A program made the translations under genes and the position numbers. From contig CAYSIF010000070.1 of NCBI GenBank assembly GCA_964431035.1, positions 1 to 6,335 of the forward strand: 6,335 nt of DNA. Reading direction: 5' to 3'. Below the pieces are notes generated by a model, which made no database searches, had not been told where the DNA came from, and saw only the letters and a list, made by a program, of their open reading frames with translations. This document shows positions 4,776 through 6,335 of this stretch, piece after piece (the stretch's first letter is position 1; every line of letters begins with the position of its first letter). Origin of the DNA: Methanobrevibacter_A sp964431035 (GTDB lineage: Archaea > Methanobacteriota > Methanobacteria > Methanobacteriales > Methanobacteriaceae).

Positions 4776-6335
4776 ATGTTTAAGAAAAACTTAAAAACAT
4801 TAAGTTTATTTTTAATCCTTCTAGTCCTCATGATCGGAGCAATCAGCGCAGTATCCGCAGCAGATGCACAAGATGTTGGATACTCAGATATTACAATTGC
4901 TGATGCTTCAGATATTAATGTTACTCAAGATATTACAGATTTAGACACAGCAGCTAGTGAAGTTGGTGATGTTGAAGTAACAATCGTGACTGAAGGAACA
5001 TCTAGTGGATCTTATCAAGGGGTTTATGTTCCTGATGGAACACCTATAATAGAAGAAGAAGATGCTGATGTTAAATTTGACGGTAAAGTCTATGTTGATG
5101 ATGAAGGTACCAATTTAGAAAATGTTGTTGTTAAAGATAATGTTTTAATTAGTGATGATGAAGGTACTTTTGTAGGAACTTTAGAGATAACTGATGGTGC
5201 TGAAACTTTAGTTGATGGTGAAACATATTATGCTGGAATACTTGTTCCTGCTGGTTCTCAAGCATTATATTTTACTGATAGAGGTATCCTATTAAAATCA
5301 ACTGTTAAAGAGGATACTGTATTATATGTTCCATTCACTTATGTTTCATTATATGAAGTTGAAATAACTGAAGAACCAGAAGAAATCGATTATGGAGATG
5401 ACATAAGTTATAATGGTACTGTTACTGCAAATACAGAAACTGATATCCCAGATAATGCACGTATAAGTGTAGTATTTACAGGCGCTGACCATAATATATA
5501 TACTATTGATGATATTACTTTTGCAGATGGTGAATTTGTAATAGATAATGTAGAAAAAGTATATGATGCGGATGACAATCCTGTTATTTTACCTGCTGGT
5601 GTATATACTGTGGTAGTATCATTATATAATATCGTAGATGGTACTATGGTTTATGTTTATGCATATGATGAAACTATTTTAGTTGTTAATGGTATTAATG
5701 TAACTCTTGCTGCTGAATTAGATGAAGATACAGCTGCTTTTGATGATCCATCAACTTTAGCTGTAGCTTTTGATGAAGAGTTTGAGGCATTGGACTTACC
5801 TACTGTAATTGTTACAGCAATTAATCAAGCTACTGGTGTATCTTATGTTATTGATGCTTTAGATTATGATGCTGAAGATGAAGTATTTGAAGGTGAAATG
5901 ACCATTGATGATGGTGATGAATTACCTGTTGGTACTTATCTTGTTACAGTTTCAGCTGCTAAAGCTAATTATGAATTTAATAGTGTAGCTTTAACTTACA
6001 CTGTTGAAGCTGCTGAAACAGAAATTGATGCTGATCCTAATCCAGTATATGTTGTTGATGATGAAGATGCAACTATCGAGTTTGCTGTTTTAACTGAAAA
6101 CACTCCAGATCTTGATGTAGATGCTGGTATTACTGCTGTTTTACGTGATGAAGATGGTAATGCTGTCAAAGCATTAGAAGTTAATTATGTTGAAGGTACA
6201 ATTACTGTTGATGCTGAGGATGTTGAAGATGGTTACTATGTAAGTATTGTTTATGCTGGTGATAGTGGCTATGAAGCATCTAGTGTTAATGTTCCTTTAT
6301 TTATAAGAGAAGGAACACTTCTTACTGCAACACCT
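4776..6335 (+). CDS. Adhesin-like surface protein, paralogue of gene 1 (3' end outside window)
   Basis: The frame is open from ATG 4776 to the window edge: 520 codons with no stop, so the gene is partial at its 3' end. Residues 1-28 form a signal peptide nearly identical to that of gene 1 (AVSA before AD). The visible modules match the first four of gene 1 in the same order. By eye, the first two modules (about residues 29-302) are roughly half to 60% identical to gene 1; the third (about 303-424) is completely identical, also in DNA; the fourth (to about 515) is mostly identical. Conserved landmarks are FTYVSLYEV, ISYNGTV, LPAGVYTVVV, LPVGTYLVTV and VEDGYYVS. The protein is acidic and has N-X-S/T sequons, with no Cys or Trp in the visible part. 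The continuation probably resembles gene 1 but cannot be seen. A role in surface adhesion is inferred from family style. Confidence 0.88.
   Translation, partial: MFKKNLKTLSLFLILLVLMIGAISAVSAADAQDVGYSDITIADASDINVTQDITDLDTAASEVGDVEVTIVTEGTSSGSYQGVYVPDGTPIIEEEDADVKFDGKVYVDDEGTNLENVVVKDNVLISDDEGTFVGTLEITDGAETLVDGETYYAGILVPAGSQALYFTDRGILLKSTVKEDTVLYVPFTYVSLYEVEITEEPEEIDYGDDISYNGTVTANTETDIPDNARISVVFTGADHNIYTIDDITFADGEFVIDNVEKVYDADDNPVILPAGVYTVVVSLYNIVDGTMVYVYAYDETILVVNGINVTLAAELDEDTAAFDDPSTLAVAFDEEFEALDLPTVIVTAINQATGVSYVIDALDYDAEDEVFEGEMTIDDGDELPVGTYLVTVSAAKANYEFNSVALTYTVEAAETEIDADPNPVYVVDDEDATIEFAVLTENTPDLDVDAGITAVLRDEDGNAVKALEVNYVEGTITVDAEDVEDGYYVSIVYAGDSGYEASSVNVPLFIREGTLLTATP
5683..6046 (+). 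repeat. 364-bp block identical to gene 1 (copy 2)
   Basis: This is identical, in inverted orientation, to 2490-2853 of gene 1; paired positions sum to 8536, so gene 2 has a net one extra codon between its start and the block. It covers codons about 303-424 (third Ig-like module). Differences resume at 5682 on the left and at 6047 on the right, where changes are first synonymous and then alter amino acids. The block offers a second pair of inverted substrates for homologous recombination. Confidence 0.95.

Larger units (their letters stand above)
4409..4797 (+). repeat. Right arm of 389-bp perfect inverted repeat
   Basis: This is the exact reverse complement of 3736-4124. It carries the 367 bp upstream of gene 2, the ribosome-binding site and the first 22 coding bases; divergence begins at position 4798, inside codon 8 (ACA here, AGT in gene 1). 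Matching palindromes lie at 4409-4427 and 4426-4445 at the inner edge. Perfect retention of A/T-rich non-coding sequence, while the following coding sequence has diverged, means the arms were homogenised recently or are kept identical by recombination. Confidence 0.97.

Noticed and set aside
3736..4797. Insertion sequence or transposon bounded by long inverted repeats
   Set aside because: The 284-bp spacer encodes no transposase, the repeats run into the coding regions of the two genes, and no target-site duplication is visible. Paralogous gene duplication explains the arms better.

Overview
The window holds two divergent, paralogous genes for very large secreted, adhesin-like proteins. They are separated by about 1 kb of extremely A+T-rich DNA, with a further 580 bp of A+T-rich DNA at the left edge. 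The organism is most likely an archaeon of the order Methanobacteriales (Methanosphaera or Methanobrevibacter type). The reasons are oligo-A/T intergenic DNA, a GAGGTGA ribosome-binding site, and acidic, sequon-rich proteins made of Ig-like modules behind a Sec signal peptide, a kind greatly expanded in host-associated members of that order. This is recognition from sequence style; the genus is not resolved.

Layout. Positions 1-580 contain no convincing gene; the right part is the T-rich termination zone of gene 1. Gene 1 (581-3757, minus) is complete and encodes 1058 residues: a signal peptide and about nine modules of roughly 100 residues. Positions 3758-4775 are the shared upstream region. 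Gene 2 (4776-6335, plus) runs off the right edge; its 520 visible codons parallel the first half of gene 1.

The main result is the architecture. Everything from the inner part of the intergenic region to codon 7/8 of each gene is a perfect 389-bp inverted repeat (3736-4124 and 4409-4797), checked base by base. It flanks a unique, asymmetric 284-bp spacer (4125-4408). A second inverted pair, a perfectly identical 364-bp block, lies inside the two coding regions (2490-2853 and 5683-6046), with more diverged sequence on both sides. Identity is therefore patchy: A/T-rich non-coding DNA is perfectly conserved while most of the neighbouring coding sequence has diverged.

This suggests ongoing recombination between the two copies, by gene conversion and/or inversion. 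Inversion across the 389-bp arms would flip the spacer, which carries one good archaeal TATA-like element pointing at gene 2. Inversion across the 364-bp blocks would swap the N-terminal halves of the two surface proteins. A phase-variable or domain-shuffling surface-protein locus is thus a testable hypothesis. The simpler alternative is an inverted gene duplication homogenised by gene conversion, with identical promoters inside both arms.
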